NCBI RefSeq assembly: GCF_021390575.1
Contig: NZ_JAJEJQ010000002.1
Span: 248,001 to 312,000, forward strand
DNA from: Paraburkholderia adhaesiva
Lineage (GTDB): Bacteria; Pseudomonadota; Gammaproteobacteria; Burkholderiales; Burkholderiaceae
Length of the DNA stretch: 64,000 bases
Reading direction: 5' to 3'
The notes beneath the pieces are model-generated. The model saw only the letters and a list, made by a program, of their open reading frames with translations, was not told the DNA's origin and made no database searches. Position numbers and translations under genes: made by a program. Positions 35,623 to 46,000 of this stretch are shown one piece after another. Numbering within the stretch: the stretch's first letter is position 1; each line of letters starts with the position of its first letter.

Positions 35623-37263
35623 TCACTCCCTGCCTTCAAAGTCCCATTTGAGGCGCTTCACCCGGTTTTTTGTGGACCGAAGAATTGCGCAGTTCCGGCA
35701 CCATTGCCCCCTGCTCTTCACGTTCGAGGGCGTCGCCTCCCAGACATGGCCCCAGTGACATTGCCAGGTCAGTTTCACATGGGCGCCCAGGTACTGCGTT
35801 GACAGACACAGACCGCCGCGCTCTGCCGCCAGCGCCTGCATGGCCTCAAGCGTGAGGCGACGCGCCAGACCGGCACATTGCGGGCACCAGTGGCCGCTCA
35901 CCACCATCTGGCCCGAAGCCTCCCAGCGATGGCCCTGTGAGCACTCGAACCCGTAACGATCGCGGCTGCGCATGTACTCCGTTGCCAGACATCGCCCATG
36001 ATGCTGCTGTGCAATTGCCTGCAGCCTTGCCAGTCCATCCGCCAGAATATTGCATCGTGCCGATTTTTCCCGCCCGCACTCAGGGCACCACTGACCCTTG
36101 CGAATCGCCTCGCCCGTGGTTTCCCACTCGTGGCCCACCGCGCAACGCAGGCGGTAACGTCCAGCCAGCCCCATGAACGGCCCGTTCAGAAGCTCTCCAC
36201 TCCGGGCGGCAACCGTTGCCAGCCAGCGATCCCTGATCACCTCGCCCTCGCACACCTCGCAACGGGCATGCTCGCCGTGGTACAGCAATGCTGTCGCGTT
36301 ACGCTGAAACTGGTGCCCGCTGGCACATTCGAATTCGTAGCTGCCGTAGCCCTGCCACGTGCCAGACAGGCATCGCCAGCCGAGCGCCGCAGCAGCAACG
36401 CGCAGGCGTTCGAGCGCCCCCACGTCCGCCTCGGCCTGCCGGCATTGCGTGCACCATCCTCCGTCGAGCACGGTTCCCGCAAAGGACTGCCACTCATGAC
36501 CCGCAGCACAACGAAACCGGTATCGCGACATCCTGCCCGTATAGCGGTCATCCAGGCAAACCCCGCCACGGATCGCAGCCGCTGCCCGCAACTGCTGCAA
36601 GCCATCAGGCCTGCGAAACTTCTCGCCTTGCTGCAGGGACCGGCATCGTGGACACCAGTGACCATTCAGAATGATTTCCCCTTTCGTCTGCCAGCGATGC
36701 CCATGGGCGCATTCGAGTTCATAGGTCGCCGCCCTGCCGGCATATTCCGTCGACAGGCAGCGGCCACCCTTGTCCCTTGCCGCAGCCTGCAGACGCGCCA
36801 GACCGTCCTTGTCCATCAGGCGCGCGGATCTCGCTTCGGTTGCACATTGCCGGCACCAGCTTCCTGCAACGATCTTGTCGCCCTGCGCCACCCACTCGTG
36901 TCCTTTCGCACAGCGCAACCGGTAACGCGACCGCATTCCCGTAAAGGTCCCTTCGACAAGCGTGCCGCCTCGCTCCGCAATCGTCGTCATCAAGCGATCA
37001 CGCAGCGCATCGGCTTCGCAGGCCTGACACGTGGGGTTCTTGTACACCACCGTCGTCCCACGGCAATCGAACCGGTGACCCTTTGAACATTCGAACGTGT
37101 AAGGGGTGTGGTAGCCAAACCAGGCATCCGACAGACATCGCCAGCCAAGCGCCTTCGCACGTTCGTGCAGCTTCGCCAGCGATGTGTTGCTCTCGCCCCC
37201 GGCACGCCGCTTTCGGCCGGACCTGAGCGCGCACGCTATCGGCATATCACGAGGTCTCCGCAT
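35623..37263 (-). CDS. Tandem zinc-ribbon protein, eight repeats, last gene of the CDI locus
   Basis: 546 residues with eight zinc-ribbon-like repeats. Each holds a CxxGH.[WF] pair and a C..C pair ([WT]C..C), often after a CLS motif. Repeats 1-4 and 5-8 match block by block: repeats 1 and 5 both begin ALGWRCLS and use an F in place of W, and 3 and 7 both begin GLARLQA. So an ancestral four-repeat protein was doubled. The T6SS-linked protein at 15617-16423 has four such repeats. No signal peptide or membrane segment; the C-terminus is basic. It starts 9 bases after the bcpB stop, suggesting co-expression. The ATG at 37263 is used; one at 37245 is an alternative. Function unknown. Confidence 0.8.
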   Translation of the reverse strand: MRRPRDMPIACALRSGRKRRAGGESNTSLAKLHERAKALGWRCLSDAWFGYHTPYTFECSKGHRFDCRGTTVVYKNPTCQACEADALRDRLMTTIAERGGTLVEGTFTGMRSRYRLRCAKGHEWVAQGDKIVAGSWCRQCATEARSARLMDKDGLARLQAAARDKGGRCLSTEYAGRAATYELECAHGHRWQTKGEIILNGHWCPRCRSLQQGEKFRRPDGLQQLRAAAAIRGGVCLDDRYTGRMSRYRFRCAAGHEWQSFAGTVLDGGWCTQCRQAEADVGALERLRVAAAALGWRCLSGTWQGYGSYEFECASGHQFQRNATALLYHGEHARCEVCEGEVIRDRWLATVAARSGELLNGPFMGLAGRYRLRCAVGHEWETTGEAIRKGQWCPECGREKSARCNILADGLARLQAIAQQHHGRCLATEYMRSRDRYGFECSQGHRWEASGQMVVSGHWCPQCAGLARRLTLEAMQALAAERGGLCLSTQYLGAHVKLTWQCHWGHVWEATPSNVKSRGQWCRNCAILRSTKNRVKRLKWDFEGRE

Positions 37264-37272
37264 GGCACCCCG

Positions 37273-39021
37273 TCAGAACTGCGCCGTCACCTGAAAGCCG
37301 AGTGTCACACTCGACGCCGGAAACCCGGACGGCGCGTAGATCGGCATGCCCGCGAAGACGTCGTAGCTGTACGCGCCGAAGCGTGTCGGTACCCCCCCGC
37401 GTATTCCCACGGCTGCGCCCGCCAGTTGTGTGCCCACCAGCAGCGCAGTAGACGGTCCCCATACGCGACCGTAGTCCAGCCCCGCATAGACCGCCTGCCC
37501 CGTCTGCCCGAGCGGATACTGCAGTTCGTTGCGCCAGTAGAAGCCTTTCTCCGCCGCGAGCATCGTTTCACCGCTGAAGCCGCGCACGGTGTAGCGGCTG
37601 CCGATGGTCAGGTCATCGATGTAGTTCAGCTCGTCGTTGGTGAACTGCCCGTGCAGCGTACCGACATAGCGGAACGACTGCCCCGCGAGCGCGAACGGCA
37701 CCGAGAGGTTCGCGTCGAGCGTCGCCATCCTGAAGCGGTAGGTCGGGCCACCCGCCGTATCGGGCTGCGCACCGAGTCCACCGATGCCCTGCCGGTAAGC
37801 GAGCGTGCCGTCGAACTGCGACGCGCCGAAGTAATGACGGTTGGTCAGCCCCGCCTCGATGAAGGTGTTGTCGCGGTGCTGCTGCGGTATAGAGGTATCC
37901 GCGATAAAGCTCTCGCCCCACCGCTTGATGAGCTGGAACTCGACGCCCGTTACGTCGCTCTGGCTGCGGCGAATGACCCGCTCCAGCTTGAGGCCCACCG
38001 TCTGCGCGTTGCCGCTCGCTACGAAAATCTGGCTGGCCTGCGCGATCTGCTGGTAGTACGTATTCGTGTAGCCGTACAGCGTGCCGGTCCAGTAGCCCCA
38101 CGGCACTGCATACGAGGCATTCCAGCCATGCGTGCCGAGATCGTGATTGCCGAACTGCAGATCCTGGTTCAAACCTGCCGAAAGCACATCATTCAGGCCC
38201 AGCAGGTTGTACAGGCCGAGCGACACGTTACCGATATAGCCGCCCGTCTCACGCGTGCCCGAGTTGTCTGCGGAGACCACGAGCGACCACGGTTTGGTGC
38301 GCTTTGCGGTAATGACCACATCGCTTTCACCCGGCACCGTACCGGGCACAATCTCCATGGTCGCGTCCTGGTTCGGTACGCGCTTCATCTGCTCCAGGCC
38401 CTGCTCCAGGTCGCGCAACTGGAGTACGTCGCCGTCCCGCGCCGGGAACGCGGTTTTGAGGGTGCCGCGCGTACTGGCGTCGGCAAACTTGAGATGGCGG
38501 ATAACGCCCGGTATGAGGGCGAATTTAAGCGTTCCCTTCGAGAGGTCCTGCGCCGGCAGCAGGACGCGCGTCGTGATGTAGCCCCGGCTCAGGATGACGC
38601 CCTGCAGCCCCTTCGTCAGCACGTCGAGGCCCTGCTTGCCCACGCACTGCCCCTCGTAGTGCCGCAGCCAGTCGTGCAGGAATGCAAACGGGTCCATTGG
38701 CAGGGAAGACGCGCCCTTCACACGGGTCACCTCGGGCAGTGTGTCGGGCACCTCGACCGAGAAGGTATCGATGCGGAAACACGGCGTTTCGACCGGCAGG
38801 ACCGGCCATTCTCCTGCTACCGGTGCGGCGGAGCGTACAACGGGCGCGGCAACGGTGGCCGCACGCTGCTGCGCGTCGCGCTGTTGCTGAACCTGCTGTT
38901 GCTGTTCGGCGTTCGCACGGGCCGCCGCTGCCTGTTCGGCGGGCGTCGGGGTCTGTGCAGCGGCGTCGAATGTGACAAGGGATGCTAGGAAAGGCAGGGT
39001 AAGACGCGCGTACATTTTCAT
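37273..39021 (-). CDS. bcpB: Two-partner secretion outer-membrane transporter of the CDI system (BcpB/CdiB)
   Basis: 582 residues. Signal peptide (ARLTLPFLASLVTFDAAA) and a Gln/Ala-rich plug helix region (residues about 25-65), two POTRA domains (CFRIDTFSVEVP onward, then GVIRHLKF), then a 16-strand barrel with the VRGF motif (YTVRGFSGE) and a C-terminal phenylalanine. This is the TpsB/FhaC family, which exports BcpA. It lies six bases downstream of bcpO. In Burkholderia bcp loci the transporter gene comes last, as here. Confidence 0.94.
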   Translation of the reverse strand: MKMYARLTLPFLASLVTFDAAAQTPTPAEQAAAARANAEQQQQVQQQRDAQQRAATVAAPVVRSAAPVAGEWPVLPVETPCFRIDTFSVEVPDTLPEVTRVKGASSLPMDPFAFLHDWLRHYEGQCVGKQGLDVLTKGLQGVILSRGYITTRVLLPAQDLSKGTLKFALIPGVIRHLKFADASTRGTLKTAFPARDGDVLQLRDLEQGLEQMKRVPNQDATMEIVPGTVPGESDVVITAKRTKPWSLVVSADNSGTRETGGYIGNVSLGLYNLLGLNDVLSAGLNQDLQFGNHDLGTHGWNASYAVPWGYWTGTLYGYTNTYYQQIAQASQIFVASGNAQTVGLKLERVIRRSQSDVTGVEFQLIKRWGESFIADTSIPQQHRDNTFIEAGLTNRHYFGASQFDGTLAYRQGIGGLGAQPDTAGGPTYRFRMATLDANLSVPFALAGQSFRYVGTLHGQFTNDELNYIDDLTIGSRYTVRGFSGETMLAAEKGFYWRNELQYPLGQTGQAVYAGLDYGRVWGPSTALLVGTQLAGAAVGIRGGVPTRFGAYSYDVFAGMPIYAPSGFPASSVTLGFQVTAQF

Positions 39022-39026
39022 TATCG

Positions 39027-39662
39027 TCAGCGCCCGAACATATATATACCGCCATCTGTGCCGCAGCCGACGTATCTATTGGAACAGCGTTTTCTCAAAG
39101 TTTCCGCTATCTTCGTCGCTACCATTACCCCATTCTCGCGGATGGCTACCTTTCCGGATATCACCTCCCCCGATCCAATGGCCTTGTCAGAGTTTAAATC
39201 AAACATATCTACACCCGTATAAACATATGGTACATATAAATTATTTTGAATTAAATTGTCGATTACAGGTTTGTGGATAAAAATTATGTATTTTGCACCA
39301 ATATTATTGGCCGCATAATTTCTAACATCCTTGGGCGGAGCCGTAGCGCTATTTACATCTTTAACGATTGCTTTAATGCCAAATTTTTCAAGGGTAGATT
39401 CAATATTCGCCATGATTTCTACGCACAAACCACTCAGTTCTGGCATTTGATGACGCCGAGCCTCCAGGCTCAAATAAACGGCGGGGGACACATATTCCGC
39501 CAGCATGCCACGTAGATTGTAATCACATGACTCGACATAAACCACGGCCGGATTGATTTCTTCGTTATCCGGCAAGCCTTTTATTGGCCCCGCACAAGCT
39601 GCAAAAAACAAAGGGTAAATCAATAATGGGAGGATAAATTTTATTATATTTGAGAAATCCAT
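39027..39662 (-). CDS. bcpO: Lipoprotein in the bcpO position of the CDI locus
   Basis: 211 residues with a lipoprotein signal (MDFSNIIKFILPLLIYPL then lipobox FAAC). The mature part has VYVESCDYNLRG and an alternating pattern with GAKYIIFIHKPVIDN, resembling small periplasmic solute or structural domains; I do not recognise a family. Base composition is low GC, unlike bcpA and bcpB. Class I Burkholderia bcp loci carry a lipoprotein gene, bcpO, between immunity and transporter, and position is the main basis of this name. It could equally be an unrelated lipoprotein. Confidence 0.6.
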   Translation of the reverse strand: MDFSNIIKFILPLLIYPLFFAACAGPIKGLPDNEEINPAVVYVESCDYNLRGMLAEYVSPAVYLSLEARRHQMPELSGLCVEIMANIESTLEKFGIKAIVKDVNSATAPPKDVRNYAANNIGAKYIIFIHKPVIDNLIQNNLYVPYVYTGVDMFDLNSDKAIGSGEVISGKVAIRENGVMVATKIAETLRKRCSNRYVGCGTDGGIYMFGR

Positions 39663-39770
39663 AGTTTTGACTGGTTATTTTTTTCGTGCGCCGCATTAGT
39701 TGCGGTGGCGCATTAAATTTCAAGTGACATTATATGCAAATCTTCGGGGCGACTTGCTGCCAAACAAACA

Positions 39771-40022
39771 TCATCGTCCCGAACGTATTTTTTCGTAATA
39801 CCACAGCAAAGTACCAACCAGCAGACTGAACAGGATGACGAACACAGCCATACGCCCAGCCCGACTCCACGTTGGTAATTGATATGGAACATCGTAAAAC
39901 AACCACTGCAAGGCTGGGCCTGCGATCAATTCGCTAATGGTTACAATCAGCGCGGCCCCGATAAACCAAAGCAGTACGTTATATACCCATCGGAACCATT
40001 CAAAGCTTGTCTTTGGTTTCAT
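39771..40022 (-). CDS. bcpI: CDI immunity protein, predicted two-helix membrane protein
   Basis: 83 residues, two hydrophobic helices (VYNVLLWFIGAALIVTISEL and MAVFVILFSLLVGTLLWYY) with a short loop and basic ends. It overlaps the bcpA stop by four bases, the position of bcpI in Burkholderia CDI loci. A membrane immunity protein pairs well with the hydrophobic, Gly/Ala-rich end of BcpA, as for ionophore-type CDI toxins. Immunity is inferred from position and topology; the sequence itself is not of a family I recognise. Confidence 0.75.
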   Translation of the reverse strand: MKPKTSFEWFRWVYNVLLWFIGAALIVTISELIAGPALQWLFYDVPYQLPTWSRAGRMAVFVILFSLLVGTLLWYYEKIRSGR

Positions 40023-43000
40023 TTTTGAGCACCATTAACTTTATTTTGTACAGCTTCCCCAGCCTTTTCTTGTATTACGCCACCGCCGAAACCACCCATC
40101 CATGACGGAATCACACTCGGCGCAACATACTTAGAGATCCCCATACCGATATCCTGCCATTCCTGCCGATACCAAGGATTCAGTACGCTATTAAGAAGTC
40201 CCTCTATCTTCGCGCCTATCGGATATCCGATAGCCGTTCCTACTGCAGCCCCCGCCATTGCCCCGTTCGGGTTCTGACCTTGCAAGGCAGAACCAGTTAA
40301 TGCCGAACCAGTTCCTATCAGCAGTACCGGAACAAATCCCATCCCAGTCGATACCGCACCTGTTCCGCCGGCCAGAGCAAAGCTCGTCCAGTCGAAAGGT
40401 TGGTTCCCGGCAAGCTGCACCCCTCCATTAGCAGCCCCTCCGATAATCGCACCTATGCTCATCATCCCTGCGGAGGCGAGTGGGCCGCCTGTAACTACAC
40501 CTAACCCCATCATTCCGACCCCTGCCGCCGCAGAACTAACCGGATTGTTCTTGATGTTACTGGTGACAAGACCGTTATAGGTCTGCCCGGTTTTTTGCTG
40601 GCTCACCCCCAGGTTATATTCAGCCTGATTCGCCGCAATATACTGAGAATTATAATTGTGATTCCAGTAGTTCGGATCGGTGGATGATGCAGTGCATTCC
40701 AGCACTTCACAGCCGAGAACTGACCTCACCTGGTAATCATGTATGCCGCCCGCAGCTTGCGAAGTGGCTCCGTCAACGTTCCGCTGCATTTCGGCGACTA
40801 TACGTCCCTCAGCATCTTCGACAGAGATACCAAGTTGTTGAGCGACTAGCGCCGCATATTTCTTCGCGGTGTTGTATTCGCTTTGATCAAGTTGCCGGTT
40901 GAAGACTTCATTGGCCGCCGCCGAGTTTGCGCCAGCCAGTGCGCCTGACGAGCCGCCGCCCGCCACTGCGCCACCGACAGCCCCCCCGGCAGTGGCAACA
41001 ACTTCGTTCAGCGCATTTCGCATCGCGTCCTGATACTCCGCTGGAACCTTTGCAACGTATTGTTCGATGATTGGAGCGGCCAGCGACTGCAACATGTCAC
41101 CCGCCAGCGAGCCACCGACTGCACCCGCAATGTTTCCGCCCCCAAGCGCCGCACCGATCGCAGCAACGGCAGCGTGCATCGCGTCGCGGGCCACGCCGCC
41201 CTCGGCGAATGGACTGTCTTTGCCGTACGCATCCACCAGTGCATCGGCAACCTTGCCCGCCGCATATGTTGCTACCTTCGAAAATGCCTGCTGGAACGCC
41301 AGGTCGTTCTGGACCTGTTGCAGGTTGAAGGTGTTCTGCACCGTCTGGTTCGCATTGGCCGTATCGCGCGACAGTCCCGCAGTGCTGTCCGTGCCGTTTT
41401 CTTCGTCGGACTTCACCGTGATCGTCGCAGGACTCACCGCTGCCTGCGTCACGCCGCTCGCGCTGTCGCTCGTCTGCGCAAAGCTTGGCCCGCCTGACAG
41501 CGAAAAGCCCTCCGACGAACCGGAGTACGACATCGAGTTCCGGATGTTCGAGAAGCCGAGGCTACCGGTCGTCAGGCTGTTGCTTGCCGCCGGCGCTGCG
41601 CTCGCAATCTCGGCGCCGTTGAGCTGCGTGTGGCCTGCTACATTCACGTCGAAACCGCCCGTACCGGCCACGATCCCCGTCTGCTGGTTCACAGACGCGT
41701 AATTGCTGTCGATGCCCGTATGACCGATCGAGGCGTCAACGTTGCTGCCGGAGCCAAATGTCAGCGTTCCACTGATGCCGCTACTGTGCTGGTTGCTCCC
41801 GTAGTTCGACGTATCCTGGAGACTCGTCATCGTCAGGTCGCCGCTCACGTCCGCCTTGACGGTATTGCCGGAAACCTGCGCGCCCGCGAGCGTCGTGTCG
41901 CCGCCCGACTTCATCGTCAGCGTGTCGCCCGCTGCAATCGTCGTGTTGTCCTGCGTGACGCTGCTGCCGTTACCCTGGCCGTGCGAGTTTGAGCCGTTCG
42001 CAAAGATGCTGATACCTGTGTTCTTGCCAACACCAATCCCCACGCCCGCATTCCAGCCAGTCGAACTGTTGGAGCTGGAATCCGTTTCCGTGCTCTGCGC
42101 GCTTTGCAGCGTGATCGCGTTATTCGCGTCGAGCCCCACATTCTTGCCAAGCACTGTCGCGCCGGTCATCGCGATGTCGCCGGTTCCAGCCTGTGCGTTG
42201 CCATTTGCATCGGGCGCGCCGGTTGCCGTGATCGACACATCGCCGTTGCCGATAATCGATGAGCCTTTTGCGGTCGTGATCGACGTGCCCGAATTGCTGC
42301 TGCTATGGCTCGACCCGATGCTGATCCGCAGCTGGATACCCTGGGTTGCAGTGCTGACATCGCCATTCGCCAGTCCGCTCGCTGCCGCTTCGAGCGCACC
42401 GCGGTCCTCGTAGGCCTGCTCGGCCGCGCCGACCGCCTGCACCGCAGCCAGACGCGAGTCTCCCGACTGGACACCCTGACGTACCGTGCCTGCCATCGCT
42501 TGACCGAGGCCGACCAGTCCGCCACCTAGGCCGATGGTCAGCCCTGACTGACTGAACTGCTGCGACTGCGAGCCGTTATAGGTGTCATACGCAGAATTGA
42601 CCGTCACGTTCTGGCCGGTCAGCGCTACATTCTGGCCTGCAATGACTTCGCTACCTGTGATGCCGACGTTCTGGCCGGCCGTAATCGACACATTGCCGTC
42701 CGATGCACCCACGACACTGGCGTTGTTCGTGACGGTCGAGGTTTGAGTTGTATCCGCCTGCGACTGCTTGCCGATCGTCACGCTCAGACCGCTTGCCATC
42801 AGGCCGGACTTGCTGTGATGGTAGTAGTCGCTCTCCGATGCCGTGTTCTGCGTGGTCGTGATATTGACGTTGTTGGTCGCAACCAGGTTCACATCATTCG
42901 TGCCGACCACCGCGCTACCCTGAATGTTCAGGTCATGTCCGGCGCTCGCCGTGACGGTGTCCCCCGATATCAGCGAACCATTTGCGTTCGTACCCGCATA

Positions 43001-46000
43001 CTGCCGTGCCGTGTCGGTACTCGAATGCGAGAGGAACCCGCTCGATTCGGAATGGCTCGTATAGTCGCCCGCCGCCTGCGTATAGGTTGCCCCGAGGTTC
43101 ACGTCGCCGGTCGCGCCGAGCTGGACCGCACCGTTGCCCTGACCATTCGTGCCCGCCACGATGCTGGAGCCCAGCACCGACAGGTTGCCGGGCGTCGCCG
43201 ACTGGCCGGCCAGCACGGTCGCGCTGTCGCCCGCCGACAACTGGCTCCCCACATTGGTCTGCACCATCCGGTTATCGACTGCCCAGTCGTCGCCACTCCG
43301 GCCTTTCCCATTGAACGTGGACGTATCCGTCGCGCCCTGGATCGTCACGTTACCCGCACCGACGAGCGCCATGCTGCCGCCGGAAGTGAGGTTGCTGCCG
43401 GTGACGGTGATATCGCCGCCGCTCGCCGCCGCGAGGGTGCCACCGGCCGATACCGTGCTGCCGACGTTGTGGGTATTGCCCCACTGCGACGCGTTCTGGC
43501 TGTCGGTCGCGGTTGCGATCGTATCGCTCGTCTGTACCGTACCGATGTTCACCGCATGACCTGCCGCCATGCTGATATTGCCGCTCGCGCTGGTCTGTGC
43601 GCCCCGGACCGTCAGGTCGTGGCCAGCCTGCATCGTCAGGTCGCCGCCGGTCGCCGTGATCTGGCCGGGTGCCGACACCACCGTATGTGTGGACGTCCCC
43701 GTCGCGAACTGGTCCACCTGTGTACGGGTCGTGGACTGGTCGACGATGTCGTGACCTGCCGCGAGCGCGACTGTTCCTCCGGAAATCTGTCCGCCGAGAT
43801 TGGTGATGTCGCCGTTCGAGACCATCACGACATTGCGGTTGCCCTGGATCGTGCTGTCGCTGTTGGTGATGCTGTTCGCGCCAAGCGCAACGGAGTCGCC
43901 CGCGATCAGCGCGCCGTTCGCCTGGAGCGTCGCGTTGCCGGACGATGCAAGATAGACCTGTGGGACGAGCACCGTCTGGGTGGTGCCATCGGGCAGCGTC
44001 ACGGTCTGGTTGACCATCCAGACGATATCGCTCGTGAGCGCCGCCATCTGTGCGTCGGTCAGCGCCACGCCCACTTCCAGCCCGAACTGCTGTGCCACCG
44101 TGACGCCCGAATTCATCAGCGCCGTGTATTCGGACATGTTGTCCGAATAGCCCTGCAGGTACACCTTGCCGGTCAGTTGCGTGATCTGGTTCTGCACGAG
44201 CTGTTCTTCGTATAACCCGTCACCGAGACGCTTTTCGGTGCTTTGCGGGTTAAGCCCAAGCTGTTGCAGCATGTAGTTGCTGCTGATGAACTGCGTATAG
44301 CTCGTGAAGCGCGGATCGGTCTCGACCAGATATTGCGCCCCGGGTGCGGGATGCAGCGAGTACAGGCCGCTCGTCGGCAACGTGAGAACCGGCGTACCAG
44401 CGCGTACACCGTCGACCGTGCGTACCGCACCCGGCCCGTTGCCGGTGAAGCTGACCGAGGACAGTCCGAGCGCCTGCGCGCTCGTGCCGGTCGGCACGTT
44501 GCCCCCGACCACGGCGGTGTTGCTGATCGAGCCGCCCGTGATCGTCACTGCCGCGTTGGACGTGATCGTGCCGCCCGCCGTGCCCGTATTGAGCGTGATC
44601 GACGGATTGGTCCATGTCGTCCAGGTGGTCGGCACGAACGTCTGCGCGTTGCTGCCAACCGGGCCGTAGCCCGAACGGTTCACGAACGAGTACGTTGTCG
44701 TCAGTTGTGTGGCCGTGTTCTGGATGACTGCACTGCTGCCGCCATCCGCCTGCGCCTGACCATTCACGTTCAGGTTGCCGCCCGCGGCAATCGTGCCGTT
44801 ATCGTTATTGAGCAGCGAACCGATGGCGAGGTTCATCGCGCCGCCCGAGGTCAGCACGGCGGGCGCACCACTCGACGCGGAGAGTGTCGTGCTCGTGACC
44901 GTCTCGGTTGCATCGCGCTCGATTTCGAGCGGGTTATTCGGGCTGGCCGTGCGCCGTTCCGAGCCCTTGATAATCTGCGTGTTCGGGTCGGTGTAGTCCA
45001 GGTACGTTTCAAGCCGCACGCAGTTGGTCGTGCAGTCGCCATACTGGCTGTCGTAGGTGACGGTCCCCAGCTGGTTCACCACGGTCGTCACCGAGGCAAT
45101 CGGCCAGGCGCCCGACGTACCCGCGACCTGGTCCGGGTTCGACTGGTCCGCGGTATAGTTGGTCACGTAAAGCGTGACCTGCCCCGCAGAAGGGGTCAGG
45201 CGCGACTGCTGCCCGTACTGGACCTGCTGGCCGCCGTTCGGTTCCGAATAGCTCAGGCCGCTCTGTTCCCATTCGAACGCGGAAACATTGGCAGGCAGGT
45301 TGACGACCACCTTGCTGAGGGCATAGCCGTCCGGCGTGACGATAGTTGTGATCGACACGATATCGGCCGGATTCACGTAGTACGCGTTCGAGATGACCGT
45401 GTTCGCGTCGGTGAACGGCGCGCTTGAGCCAGGCGCGGACGTATTCCACCACGGCAGCTCGCGCATCACATAGGTCTGCGAAGTCGACGTGGTGTCGGTC
45501 TGTATGTTCTCGCGGACGTTGTTCAGCACGTTCGCCGCGATGTTGAGTGCACCCTGTGCCTGGATGGTCGAAGACAGGTTGTTCACCGTGCCGGTCTGGT
45601 TGACCAGATTGCCATCCGCGTCCGTGGCGCCGTTCGCCGCGATGTTCACGTCGCCGAGGCTGTACACCATCGCGCCGTTGCTGTTCGTGAACGTACCCGG
45701 CACCCACAGGTTCACCTGGCGCGCGCCCGCAATGATCGCGGCCGCTCCGACGTTCGTCAGCGTACCGGCGTTCGCCGTTACCGTGTCCCCGATCATCGAG
45801 CCGGCATTTTCGAGGGTGGCGCTGTTCGTCGTGACCGCGTTGCCCTCGATGGCGCCAGCGTTGCTGATGTCGTATGTCACATTGACGGTGGTCGCGCCGG
45901 CGGACAGATCGCCCGGATTACCCGACGCGATGGTCGCGCCGGCTGCATTGATCACGTTCGCAGCCGTGATGGTCGCGTTGCCGGCCGCGCCGAGCATGCC

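Noticed and set aside
37108..38988. 626-residue frame antisense to bcpB
   Set aside because: Arg- and His-rich mirror frame of a well-supported barrel gene.
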